64,000 nt of DNA from Humibacter sp. RRB41 (GTDB lineage: Bacteria > Actinomycetota > Actinomycetes > Actinomycetales > Microbacteriaceae): the NCBI RefSeq assembly GCF_022761015.1, contig NZ_JAKWJQ010000009.1:89253-153252 (forward strand), given 5' to 3'. The notes beneath the pieces were generated by a model that made no database searches, was not told the DNA's origin, and saw only the letters and a program-made list of their open reading frames with translations. Shown here piece by piece: positions 1 to 8,420 of the stretch. Position numbers and translations under genes: made by a program. Position 1 is the first letter of the stretch; each line of letters opens with the position of its first letter.

Positions 1-867
1 ACGGCCGGTGCGACCGCGCTTCACCTCTCGCAACCCCCGCTGAGTGTCGCGATCGCGAAGCTGGAAGCCGAGCTCGGCCTGCGCCTGCTGGTGCGAACGC
101 CACGCGGCGTCGAGCCGACCAGCGCTGGGCGGTACCTGCTCGACGCATCCGCTCGCCTGCTCGGCGAGGTCGACGACATCGTCGCGGCGCTCGGCAGGTT
201 CGGCTCCGGCACGTCAGGCACGCTCACCATGGCCGCCGTGCCGGTGCTGATGTGGCACCGGCTGCCCGCGCTGTTGCGCGCGTTCGCGGTCGACGCGCCG
301 GATGTCGAGGTGCGCCTCGTCGACCCGCCGCCGTGGACGGCGATCGACATGGTTCAGCAGCGCACCGCCGACCTCGCCGCGATCATGGTGTCGGATCCGC
401 GCCGGTTCATCGCCAGGCACAGCGGCTCACTCGACATCGTCGATTGGGGTGCCATTCCGCTCGTGGCGGTGCTCCCGCCGTCGGAGGGCGACGCCGACGA
501 GCCCCTTCCGCTCGAGGCGTTCGACGGCCGCACCCTCGTGCTCCCCCGCCGTACGGCAGCAGTTCCCAGCCTGCCGGAGGCGGTCGAGGCATCCCTGCGC
601 AGCAGCGGCGTCGTGCCGGTGTCGATCCGCACGGTCGAGACCATCCAGACCAGCCTGCCGTTGATCGAGGCGGGACTGGCCTGGGGCATCCTGCCCGACC
701 CGGACCACGCGAGCCTGACGCGCTTCGACGTGACGGTGCGGCGAATCGTTCCGGAGCCCGACCCGCTTCGTGCCGTGGTGCTCACCAGGCCGGCCGCTTC
801 CGAGAATGCGATCGTTGCCGGATTGCTCGCACACATCCGCACAAATACCCCAGATCCTGTACGATAA
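1..867 (+). CDS. LysR family transcriptional regulator (5' truncated by window edge)
   Basis: The reading frame is open from base 1 to the TAA at 865-867, so the true start lies before the window. The first visible residues (TALHLSQPPLSVAIAKLE) are the recognition part of the LysR winged helix-turn-helix, missing only about 15-20 residues. From about residue 75 onward the sequence has the alpha/beta pattern of the LysR effector-binding domain, with an extended basic run around FDGRTLVLPRR. LysR proteins usually control a neighbouring catabolic gene, which here would be upstream and out of view or in the island that follows. Effector unknown. Confidence 0.9.
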   Translation, partial: TAGATALHLSQPPLSVAIAKLEAELGLRLLVRTPRGVEPTSAGRYLLDASARLLGEVDDIVAALGRFGSGTSGTLTMAAVPVLMWHRLPALLRAFAVDAPDVEVRLVDPPPWTAIDMVQQRTADLAAIMVSDPRRFIARHSGSLDIVDWGAIPLVAVLPPSEGDADEPLPLEAFDGRTLVLPRRTAAVPSLPEAVEASLRSSGVVPVSIRTVETIQTSLPLIEAGLAWGILPDPDHASLTRFDVTVRRIVPEPDPLRAVVLTRPAASENAIVAGLLAHIRTNTPDPVR

Positions 868-876
868 CGTGTACGA
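858..876 (+). promoter_or_regulatory. Possible GntR operator upstream of the FCD regulator
   Basis: TGTACGA occurs twice with a 12-bp period (858-864 and 870-876), across the lysR stop codon and about 30 bp before the gntR start. GntR/FCD regulators often autoregulate through short GTAC-containing repeats at this distance. The assignment is an inference from position and repetition. Confidence 0.35.
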
Positions 877-904
877 AGCGGCCACGCCGCAGGAGGGCAC
901 CAGA

Positions 905-1603
905 GTGGCTGACAGCAAGGCGGAGCAGTCCTACCGCATCGTCAAAGAGCGGATCATGGACGGCACGTTCGGCCCAGGACACCGCCTCGTGATCGACCAG
1001 TTGAGTCGGCAGTTCAGCATCAGCTCCGTGCCGTGGCGCGAGTCGCTGCGCCGGCTCGAGGCCGAGGGCTGGGTCGACATCATCCGCAACGTCGGCGCCG
1101 TGGTCAAGACCTTCGACACCGACTCGTGGCAGCAGAGCATGCGACTGCTCGCCCGACTCGAGGGCCTCGCGACCGCACTGTCTGCGACGAACCTCACTGC
1201 CGATGACATCGCAGAGGCACGAGAACTGAACCGCGACATGCGGGATGCCCTTGCCAACTTCGACCCCGCGCGCTTCGGCCGCCTCAACCGGCGTTTCCAC
1301 GAGCTGCTGTACTCCCGCTGCAACGACGACCGCCTGCACGACCTCGTCGACGCGGAATGGACCCGCATCGAGCTCATCCGCCGGTCCGCGTTCTGGTACG
1401 CGCCCGGACGGGCGCTGGCATCCATCAGTGAACACGACGCGATCCTCGACCTCATCGAGGGCGCAGCAGACGCCGAGATGATCGAGACCGCCGCTCGCAG
1501 GCATGAGGTCAACACGCTCGAGGCCGTGACGAAGTACGACGCGGAAGCGACCGAGCACGATCGCAGCGATGCCGAGCGGCCGACGTCGCGACGTCGGCGG
1601 TAG
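905..1603 (+). CDS. GntR family transcriptional regulator, FCD domain
   Basis: A 232-residue regulator. Residues about 9-60 form a GntR winged helix (YRIVKERIMDGTFGPG, then SSVPWRESLRRLEAEG, a variant of the usual RTPVREALRRLEAEG). The C-terminal half is an all-helical FCD ligand-binding domain with candidate metal-binding histidines in RRFHELLY, SEHDAIL and ARRHEV. The GTG at 905 is chosen because AGGAGGG lies 8-10 nt upstream and the helix-turn-helix begins immediately after. The gene follows lysR by 37 nt. FCD regulators usually sense carboxylic acids or aromatic acids, which fits the catabolic island downstream. Confidence 0.88.
   Translation: MADSKAEQSYRIVKERIMDGTFGPGHRLVIDQLSRQFSISSVPWRESLRRLEAEGWVDIIRNVGAVVKTFDTDSWQQSMRLLARLEGLATALSATNLTADDIAEARELNRDMRDALANFDPARFGRLNRRFHELLYSRCNDDRLHDLVDAEWTRIELIRRSAFWYAPGRALASISEHDAILDLIEGAADAEMIETAARRHEVNTLEAVTKYDAEATEHDRSDAERPTSRRRR
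1579..1598 (+). terminator. Perfect 20-bp palindrome at the end of the GntR gene
   Basis: GCCGACGTCGCGACGTCGGC is a perfect inverted repeat inside the last codons of the regulator. It could fold as a GC-rich hairpin ending the transcript before the marR promoter, but there is no following T-run, so it is not a canonical intrinsic terminator. Confidence 0.35.
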
Positions 1604-1628
1604 CTGCAGCCTCGATCGCGCTCGTACT

Positions 1629-1646
1629 GTTTCAGCTCTCTGAAAC
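1629..1646 (+). promoter_or_regulatory. MarR operator GTTTCAG-CTCT-CTGAAAC (copy 1)
   Basis: A perfect 7-bp inverted repeat with a 4-bp spacer, about 50 bp before the start of the MarR gene. The same arms and spacing recur at 5408-5425 on the purU promoter, which strongly suggests one regulator binds both and represses itself. Confidence 0.75.
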
Positions 1647-1696
1647 CTTGTGCGATGCTGGAGGATGTTCTCAGTCACTTCAGTACGGGAGGCGCC

Positions 1697-2185
1697 ATGA
1701 CCGACGGACCGTCCGAATGGCTCGACGGCATTCCTTACCGACTGTGGCGCGCGAATCAGGCGCTCAACGGGCACACGGTCACAGCGATCGAGGACCTCGG
1801 CGTCACCGTCACGCAACTTGGCATCTGCGTGCACCTGGACGAGCTGGGCCACATGTCGGCATCCGATCTGGCGCGGCTCTTCCGGCTCACGCCGCAGAGC
1901 ACGACAACAGCACTGAACCACCTCGAGCGCATGGGATGGGTCGTGCGGGTGCCGCACCCCGTTCACAAGCGCGTGATCTGGTACGAGCTCACCGAGGCCG
2001 GCCTCAAGGGTGCCGACGAGGGTCGCGCCCGGGTCGCCGTCGTGAACCGGGAGGTCGACGAGGTGCTCGACGCCGACCAGCAGACCGTGCTGCGCGCGGC
2101 GCTGGCAGCACTCACGTCGCGCTTCGACGGCGTCGAGGTGCCGACGAGCACGATGTGGCCGCTGCTCGGGCAACGGCGCGACTGA
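1697..2185 (+). CDS. MarR family transcriptional regulator
   Basis: A 162-residue winged-helix protein. The helix-turn-helix is at about residues 50-80 (MSASDLARLFRLTPQSTTTALNHLERMGWV), followed by a beta wing and flanking dimerisation helices typical of MarR. The ATG at 1697 has GGGAGG 5 nt upstream; an earlier in-frame TTG/ATG region would overlap the operator. It is convergent with the O-demethylase operon, and the identical palindrome in front of this gene and in front of purU makes it the probable repressor of that operon. MarR proteins are typically relieved by aromatic ligands, consistent with a methoxyaromatic inducer, which is inferred. Confidence 0.88.
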   Translation: MTDGPSEWLDGIPYRLWRANQALNGHTVTAIEDLGVTVTQLGICVHLDELGHMSASDLARLFRLTPQSTTTALNHLERMGWVVRVPHPVHKRVIWYELTEAGLKGADEGRARVAVVNREVDEVLDADQQTVLRAALAALTSRFDGVEVPTSTMWPLLGQRRD

Positions 2186-2225
2186 CGCGCCCTTCGCTGG
2201 TCGACCCGCGAACGGGCCGCCGCCC

Positions 2226-3587
2226 TCAGGCCATCGCACCCGCGCGGTAGGCGGTGCGGGTGTACTCGTTGTAGGGCGAGACCGCGATCGTGCCGCGGAT
2301 GCGCGGGAGCCCGAGGTCGGCATCCGGTGCCGTTCCCGCACCGGGGTGCTCGCCCCAGACGATCTCGACCTGCGTTCCGGGCGTCGCGGCCGAGCTCTCG
2401 ACCAGGGAGAGCGCGAGAATGCGGTCGACGGGCGCGATGGATGCCGTCCAGAACGTCATGCCCACCAGCTCGCCATCCAGCGTCTGGATGCGGTGCCGGT
2501 CGTAGCCCCGCACATACCCGGGATCGTCGCCGAACACGCGAGCGACATCCGCCGGGTCGAGCTCGACGGTGACCTTGGAGCGGTGCGCGTCCTCCTTTGC
2601 TGCCAGCAGCTCATCGCGTCCGATGAAGTCGTGGTCGAACGAGAGCGAGCGACCATAGCCGAGCTCCCACGGCGAGAGGTAGTAGTCGCGCACGTCGTCG
2701 GAGTAGTAGCTGCCGCTGAGCGGCTTCATGCCCTCGTACGAGAACATCGGGAGCCATTGTCGGTAGTCCGCCAGTCGTTCGTCGAGGTAGATCGCCGGGG
2801 TCGGCGTGGGGATCCAGCCGCTCTCGACGCCATTGGTGAAGTAGGCGAGGCCGCCCACCTGCACGACGTTCAGCGAAGCGCCGGCGGCGAGCAGGGCATC
2901 CAGCACCGCGTCGTGATGGGCGTAGTCGCCGATGAACTCGTATCCGGCCTGGCCGGCCATGCCGTGCCGCAGTGCGCGCAGGGTCACCCCGTTCAACTCG
3001 ACCATCGTCGAGTGGAAGAACTTCGTCTCGGGCAGTGGACCGCCGAAAGCGCGCGCCACGAGCTCGAGCGCGTGAGGTCCCTGCACCTGGAAACGGAACA
3101 GCTTCGGGTCGCGGTCGGTGCGAACAGACGAGTCGGGGTCGGTCTCGAAGGCGACGTCGTAGCCGCCGGTCGAGCCGTGGAACTTCACCCAGTTCTGCGC
3201 GGCCGGTACGCCGGAGAGCGTGTAGCGGTGCTCTGCCTGCCGCAGCAGGATGCCGTCGGTGATGATGTTGCCGTCGTAGGCCACCGGCACGAACTGCTTC
3301 GCCTGGCCGATCGCGAATTTCGCGAAGTTGTTGGCGCTCACCTCGGAGAGCAGGCGGGTGGCATCCGGTCCCTCGACGACGGTGTCGAACATGTGGAACG
3401 AGAGGTCGGAGATGGCGACGCCGGAGCGCCAGGCATCCTGTTCCGCCTGCCAGCCCGCATACTCGGGGGCGAGCACGGGAACGTCCCAGGGCTCGGCATC
3501 CGGCTTCCAGAGCAACTTCATGGGGGAACCGGCGCGGTCGATCGCGTCCTGCAGCGTCGGCGGGTTCTGCTTGTCGGTCATGGCCAT
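2226..3587 (-). CDS. LigM/DesA-like tetrahydrofolate-dependent aromatic O-demethylase (GcvT fold)
   Basis: A 453-residue protein of the aminomethyltransferase (GcvT) fold. It is longer than true GcvT (about 370) and matches the length and style of vanillate/syringate O-demethylases LigM and DesA: N-terminal LQDAIDRAGSPMKLLW, a long folate-binding core with DGILLRQAEHRYTLSG, GHAGYEF-like MAGQAGYEF, then a C-terminal barrel. These enzymes move the methyl of a methoxyaromatic to THF, giving 5-methyl-THF and a phenol. It is the last gene of a purU-metF-demethylase operon, whose products would regenerate THF. No gcvH or gcvP lies nearby, so glycine cleavage is unlikely. Start: ATG 3587; ATG 3581 is an alternative. 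The exact substrate cannot be read from sequence. Confidence 0.8.
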   Translation of the reverse strand: MAMTDKQNPPTLQDAIDRAGSPMKLLWKPDAEPWDVPVLAPEYAGWQAEQDAWRSGVAISDLSFHMFDTVVEGPDATRLLSEVSANNFAKFAIGQAKQFVPVAYDGNIITDGILLRQAEHRYTLSGVPAAQNWVKFHGSTGGYDVAFETDPDSSVRTDRDPKLFRFQVQGPHALELVARAFGGPLPETKFFHSTMVELNGVTLRALRHGMAGQAGYEFIGDYAHHDAVLDALLAAGASLNVVQVGGLAYFTNGVESGWIPTPTPAIYLDERLADYRQWLPMFSYEGMKPLSGSYYSDDVRDYYLSPWELGYGRSLSFDHDFIGRDELLAAKEDAHRSKVTVELDPADVARVFGDDPGYVRGYDRHRIQTLDGELVGMTFWTASIAPVDRILALSLVESSAATPGTQVEIVWGEHPGAGTAPDADLGLPRIRGTIAVSPYNEYTRTAYRAGAMA

Positions 3588-3623
3588 CACTTTCTGTGAG
3601 GATCAGGGTTTTCTGTGATGAGT

Positions 3624-4468
3624 TCAGCGGGCGTCATGGAGCCACTGCGCTGTGGCCTCCAGGCCGCCGAACGAGTAGAAGTGCAGGGTGACGACGCCGT
3701 GTCGCGCCGGGTCGTAGCCCTGCTCGAGGGCGTCGATGAAGACGCCGGGTCCCGCTGCACCGAGCAGGTTCGTCAGTGAGAAGCCGTACTTCTTGACGAT
3801 CGTGGCGTTGGCGCCGATGCCGAAGCGGCGGGCGTAGCCGAGCAGCCGCCGAATGCCGGTCGGGCCGGGCACGCCGACCCGGATCGGCACCTCGATGCCC
3901 TCCTCGCGCACGCGCTCGACCCATGCGAGAACCGGAGCCTCGTCGAACGTGAACTGCGTCGTGATGGATGCCCCGAGCCCGAGCTCGGCGAGCAGGTCCA
4001 CCTTGGCGTGCAACGTGCGCCACAACTCGGCGTCGGCGATCTCGGGATGCCCGTCCGGGTACCCGGCGATACCCACGTCGCGCACTCCGTGCTCCTGCAG
4101 CAGGTCGGTGCGCAGAAGGGACTCTGCACTGCCGAACGGCCCTTCCGGCGTCGCGGGGTCGCCGCCGACGACGAAGACGGTCCGCGAGGCATCCGCTCCC
4201 TTCAGCACCTCGAGGTACCGCACGAACTCGTCGCGGTTGCGAAGGCGCCGAGCAGAGAGGTGTGGCACGGGAGTGAGGCCTGCGGCACGCACGGCCCGGG
4301 CGGCCTCGACGCGCGAGTCGGTCGTCTCGCTGCCGAGATAGGTGATGTTGACGCAGGTGCCCGGCGCGAGAACGGCGGATGCCGCGGCCACGTCGCCCGC
4401 ATCCTTCGCGGTCATCTCGAGTGAGGCATCCGTCATGACTCTCGCCGGCACGCCAACGTCGGCGTCCA

Positions 4469-4469
<1 letters not shown>
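3624..4469 (-). CDS. MetF-like 5,10-methylenetetrahydrofolate reductase
   Basis: A 281-residue TIM-barrel flavoprotein of the MTHFR family, slightly short for the family. Recognisable stretches are CVNITYLGSE, PHLSARRL near the N-terminus, TVFVVGGDPATPEGPFGSA in the middle, TQFTFDEAPVLAW and the GVPGPTG turn. In this setting it would work backwards, oxidising 5-methyl-THF made by the O-demethylase to 5,10-methylene-THF, as proposed for metF beside ligM in Sphingobium. Its ATG overlaps the purU stop by one base (TGATG), indicating translational coupling. A biosynthetic role in methionine synthesis is the alternative, but the operon speaks for C1 oxidation. Confidence 0.8.
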
Positions 4470-5383
<914 letters not shown>

Positions 5384-5407
5384 TGCACACGTCCTCTGCA
5401 CTGAAGT

Positions 5408-5425
5408 GTTTCAGTCATCTGAAAC
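5408..5425 (-). promoter_or_regulatory. MarR operator GTTTCAG-TCAT-CTGAAAC (copy 2)
   Basis: The same inverted repeat as at 1629-1646, differing only in the 4-bp spacer. It lies 25 bp before the purU start and overlaps the predicted -10 box, the expected place for a repressor. Confidence 0.78.
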
Positions 5426-5450
5426 TAAACCATATGCCTGGGAGCGTCAA
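5422..5450 (-). promoter_or_regulatory. Predicted purU operon promoter
   Basis: On the minus strand a TTGACG -35 (5450-5445) and a TAGTTT -10 (5427-5422) are separated by exactly 17 bp. The MarR operator covers the -10, so binding would block RNA polymerase. Confidence 0.6.
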
Positions 5451-5884
5451 GCGTCGAGCGATCGCACCGCCCGAGTGAGCGCGAGCAGAGCATCGGATGC
5501 CGCCTGCAGCCGATCCCTCTCCTCCGGCGCCAGCGTCGTCAGCGCCTGTTCCACCCCGGCCGCCCATGCCGCCGAGATCGAGACGTGCTCACGACGGCCC
5601 TGCTCGGTGGGGAGGATGCGCACCGTGCGCTTGTCACGCTCCCCCGCCTCGCGAACGACGAGACCGCGGCCGGCGAGCACGCGCAGCGCAGCGCTCGCGT
5701 TGGACTGCTGCAGCCCGAGGGCGCCGGCAAGCTCGCGTACCGTCGAGCCGGGGGCATCCACCACCTGCTTCAGCATGGCAACCTCGGTGGTAGGCAGCGG
5801 GCCGACGCCCGCCGGGTCCGGCGCGCGCTTGTGGATGGTCCACGCGAGCTCGCGAAGGATGACGGCTACCGATTCGTCTGACAC
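5447..5884 (-). CDS. MarR family transcriptional regulator (second)
   Basis: A 145-residue winged-helix protein: helix-turn-helix around STVRELAGALGLQQSNASAALRVLAGRGLV, beta wing at GERDKRTVRILPTEQG, then a dimerisation helix. The GTG at 5884 has GGGGGAG 9 nt upstream; an in-frame GTG at 5914 would add ten residues. It sits 45 nt after the FAD monooxygenase on the same strand, so the two are probably co-transcribed. The large palindrome in front of the monooxygenase is its likely binding site. Confidence 0.85.
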   Translation of the reverse strand: MSDESVAVILRELAWTIHKRAPDPAGVGPLPTTEVAMLKQVVDAPGSTVRELAGALGLQQSNASAALRVLAGRGLVVREAGERDKRTVRILPTEQGRREHVSISAAWAAGVEQALTTLAPEERDRLQAASDALLALTRAVRSLDA

Positions 5885-5929
5885 CGCTGCATTCTCCCCC
5901 GTCGCCGCCTCCACTGTCGCAGCACGCCG

Positions 5930-7063
5930 TCACAGCGGCTGCGCCATCACCTCGAGGACGTGGTTGGTGGCGGCGACGTTGTCGAAGCCGTCCAGTCGGC
6001 CCATCTCCCACTCGCCGATCGCCAACGAGGTCTCGACGATCAGCTTGCAGCGGCCGTAGCGGCGCTCCGTGTAGGCGGTGAACGCCGCGTCGACGTCGCG
6101 ATCGGATGCCAGTTCCTCCGCAAGCACGACGCCGTCCTCGATCGCCTGCGCCGCTCCCTGCCCGAGGTGCGGCGTGATGGCGTGCACTGCGTCGCCCATC
6201 AGGACGATGCGCCCCTTGTGCCAGGGTGTCGGCACGCCGATCGACTCCTCGGGGCGCAGCACGATCTCGGCATCGTCGGCGATGAACTCGTCGCGCACAC
6301 GCGCGGTCAGGCCTCCGAAGCGCGCGAGATACTCGCGCAGACGCGGAGCCAACTCCTGCTCCGGGATGCGCTCGTGAGCGCCGAGGTGCGCGTTGTAGAA
6401 CATGTACGCAAGGTCGGGGCCGATCGGCACATAGCCCGCCATACCCCGGTCATCCCCCTGCAGCACGATGCAATCGATCTCTGGCAGGCGCGGAATGTTG
6501 ATACGGAACGCCGACTGGCCGATGTAGTGCGGTTCGATCTCGGTGCCGAGCACGTGCCGACGTACTCGAGAACGCACACCATCGGCCGCGATGAGGATGT
6601 CGGCCGTGAAGCTCTCGCCGCTGTCCGACCGCGCCGTCACGCGATCACCGTCGTCGTCGACGGTGTCGATCGACGTGCCGTACCGAATGTCGACCCCGAC
6701 GGCGAGCGCGCGGTCGGTGAGGATCTGATGCAGCCGCGGCCGGGTGATGCCATTGAGCGGCGGAAGGGTCGAACCCGCGATGGCGACCCCTGGCATGTCG
6801 TGCACGTGATCGCCTGCGACGTCGAGCATGCGCCCCCACTGTTTCGCCGGGTACCCGGCTGCCACGCAGGCATCGGCGCAGCCGATCGCGTCGAGGGCGC
6901 GCAGAGCATTGCCGGGCTGGATGATCCCGACACCGAACACCGAGGCGTGCATGTCTGGATACCGCTCGAGAACTGTTGCCCCGAACCCCTTCTGCCGTAG
7001 CGCGATCGCTGCGGAGAGTCCACCGATGCCGCCACCGATGATGAGGATGCTGCCGTGTTGCAT
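5930..7063 (-). CDS. FAD-dependent aromatic monooxygenase (salicylate/hydroxynicotinate hydroxylase type)
   Basis: A 377-residue class A flavoprotein monooxygenase. The N-terminal dinucleotide fold shows GxGxxG (IIGGGIGGLSAAIAL, residues 8-22), the DG motif is at about 160 (AADGVRSRVRR) and the GD motif at about 290 (LMGDAVHAITPHLGQG). Such enzymes use NAD(P)H and O2 to hydroxylate phenolic or N-heteroaromatic acids, sometimes with decarboxylation. It begins 19 bp from a 38-bp palindrome and is followed by a MarR gene, so it is probably induced by its substrate. The start ATG has GGGAGCGTGAC immediately upstream. Substrate not determinable. Confidence 0.88.
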   Translation of the reverse strand: MQHGSILIIGGGIGGLSAAIALRQKGFGATVLERYPDMHASVFGVGIIQPGNALRALDAIGCADACVAAGYPAKQWGRMLDVAGDHVHDMPGVAIAGSTLPPLNGITRPRLHQILTDRALAVGVDIRYGTSIDTVDDDGDRVTARSDSGESFTADILIAADGVRSRVRRHVLGTEIEPHYIGQSAFRINIPRLPEIDCIVLQGDDRGMAGYVPIGPDLAYMFYNAHLGAHERIPEQELAPRLREYLARFGGLTARVRDEFIADDAEIVLRPEESIGVPTPWHKGRIVLMGDAVHAITPHLGQGAAQAIEDGVVLAEELASDRDVDAAFTAYTERRYGRCKLIVETSLAIGEWEMGRLDGFDNVAATNHVLEVMAQPL

Positions 7064-7081
7064 GTCACGCTCCCTTGCGTC

Positions 7082-7119
7082 CTTGTGTATGTCTCAATAT
7101 ATATTGAGACATACACAAG
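7082..7119. promoter_or_regulatory. 38-bp perfect palindrome between FAD monooxygenase and DUF3500 gene
   Basis: The 19-base arm CTTGTGTATGTCTCAATAT is followed directly by its exact reverse complement, with no spacer. It is AT-rich in a GC-rich context and lies 19 bp before the monooxygenase start. The size and symmetry fit an operator bound by two MarR dimers, or a MarR site overlapping the promoter. A transcription hairpin is possible, but there is no T-run after it. Confidence 0.7.
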
Positions 7120-7137
7120 ATCAACACGTCGAGTGCG

Positions 7138-8406
7138 TCACGTGCCCGCGAGCACTCCTCCGTAATCACCGCCGTTCGGATGCCGCAGCGTCGTGTGGAT
7201 GTGGAACCGTGCCGGCAGCCGGTTGTTCAACCACACCCCGGCGTGATGGTCGAGCTCGGCGAGCACGACGGGGCTCTGCACGCGCAGGTAGAACGGCTGG
7301 GATCCGTCGGTCGCGCCGTACCAGCTCACCCACGTCTCGTCCCGATTCCGGTCGACGAGGGCGAGCATCGGCCCCGGGTCCCGCTGCAGCAGGCAGTCCG
7401 CGACGATTCCGCGCACCGCGGCCCATTGCTCCTCTGTGAAGCCGGCGCAGCGCACCCCTTCGTACGGGATCACCCGGTTGTCGCGGAACGCGCCGGCGAC
7501 GTGCCGTTCGTCTGCCGGGTGCAATCTTCCCTGCGGCATCGCCTCGTCGAGCACCGACGCGTACACGACCGCGACCTGCCGTTGGGCGGCATCCCACGAG
7601 CCTGCGAGGTCCAGCGCCAAATGCACTCGCTCGTCGAACAGGCCGGCGCCGTCGACCACGGCCGGTTCTGCGCCGAGGAACACGGGCGCGCACGTCTGCC
7701 GTCCCCGGTCGCTGACCCAGTTCACCGCGACGTGGTGCCCGAACAGCTGCCAGCCCCACGTTCCGCCCACCTCAGGCGTGCCGAAGACCGAGAACCAGTA
7801 CGACCGCTCGTTCAGCACGCGCGGCACCTCGACGAGCTCGCCGAGCATGCCGTTGAGAGCCATGGCGCCGGTCACCTTCGTGAACCCGGCGGGCGACAGG
7901 GATGCCTCGACCACGCGCAGCACGGCCGTCACCTGGTCATCCGACAGCTCCTCGAGCCGCACGCCGACCCTGTGCACGACGAACTCCGGGTTGCTCCACG
8001 CCCGCCACTCGTGAGCGTCGATCGGATGCCGCACAGCAGGCAGCAGGTCGACGACGACGGATGCTGCGGCCGCGGCCTCCGCATCCCACACGCTCGCCTG
8101 CGTCGACTCGTAGAGCCCCCGACGCACGACGCCGTCGGTCGTGACGCCCTCGAACGGCTCGTCGTACAGCCCCTGCCAGTACCGCAGCAGGTCGGCGAGG
8201 AACGGTGCGCTCTCCTTGTCGGCGGAGAACTGCTGGTAGTCCAGTTCGCGTGACGCGACCAGCATCGGGTCGTCGAGCGGATACAGGTAGTCGCGGAAGT
8301 CCTCGCTCTCGAACGCGACGCCGTCGGCCCTGCCGGCGACCCGGTCGGAGGAGAACGTCGAGTCGATGTCGTTGTCTGCGCTCGACGCCGCGCGCCGGTC
8401 TTTCAT
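7138..8406 (-). CDS. DUF3500 family protein
   Basis: A 422-residue soluble protein without a signal peptide. It matches the DUF3500 family by the central conserved block GTWGWQLFGHHVAVNW, an upstream GMLGELVEVPRVLNERSYWFSVFG stretch, and a C-terminal FHIHTTLRHPNGGDYG. The function of the family is not established. The ATG at 8406 lies 14 nt after the amidohydrolase stop, so it is the last gene of the ABC importer-amidohydrolase operon. DUF3500 proteins tend to occur in catabolic loci, so an accessory catabolic role is plausible but unproven. Confidence 0.75.
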   Translation of the reverse strand: MKDRRAASSADNDIDSTFSSDRVAGRADGVAFESEDFRDYLYPLDDPMLVASRELDYQQFSADKESAPFLADLLRYWQGLYDEPFEGVTTDGVVRRGLYESTQASVWDAEAAAAASVVVDLLPAVRHPIDAHEWRAWSNPEFVVHRVGVRLEELSDDQVTAVLRVVEASLSPAGFTKVTGAMALNGMLGELVEVPRVLNERSYWFSVFGTPEVGGTWGWQLFGHHVAVNWVSDRGRQTCAPVFLGAEPAVVDGAGLFDERVHLALDLAGSWDAAQRQVAVVYASVLDEAMPQGRLHPADERHVAGAFRDNRVIPYEGVRCAGFTEEQWAAVRGIVADCLLQRDPGPMLALVDRNRDETWVSWYGATDGSQPFYLRVQSPVVLAELDHHAGVWLNNRLPARFHIHTTLRHPNGGDYGGVLAGT

Positions 8407-8420
8407 GGAGCTCTGCTTCC

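Noticed and set aside
782..2341. A 519-residue minus-strand frame across gntR and marR
   Set aside because: Shadow frame; both plus-strand regulators have full motifs and ribosome sites.
2226..3587. Reading the GcvT-fold protein as glycine-cleavage T protein
   Set aside because: No gcvH, gcvP or lpd nearby, length of 453 fits LigM/DesA rather than GcvT, and the operon contains metF-like and purU.
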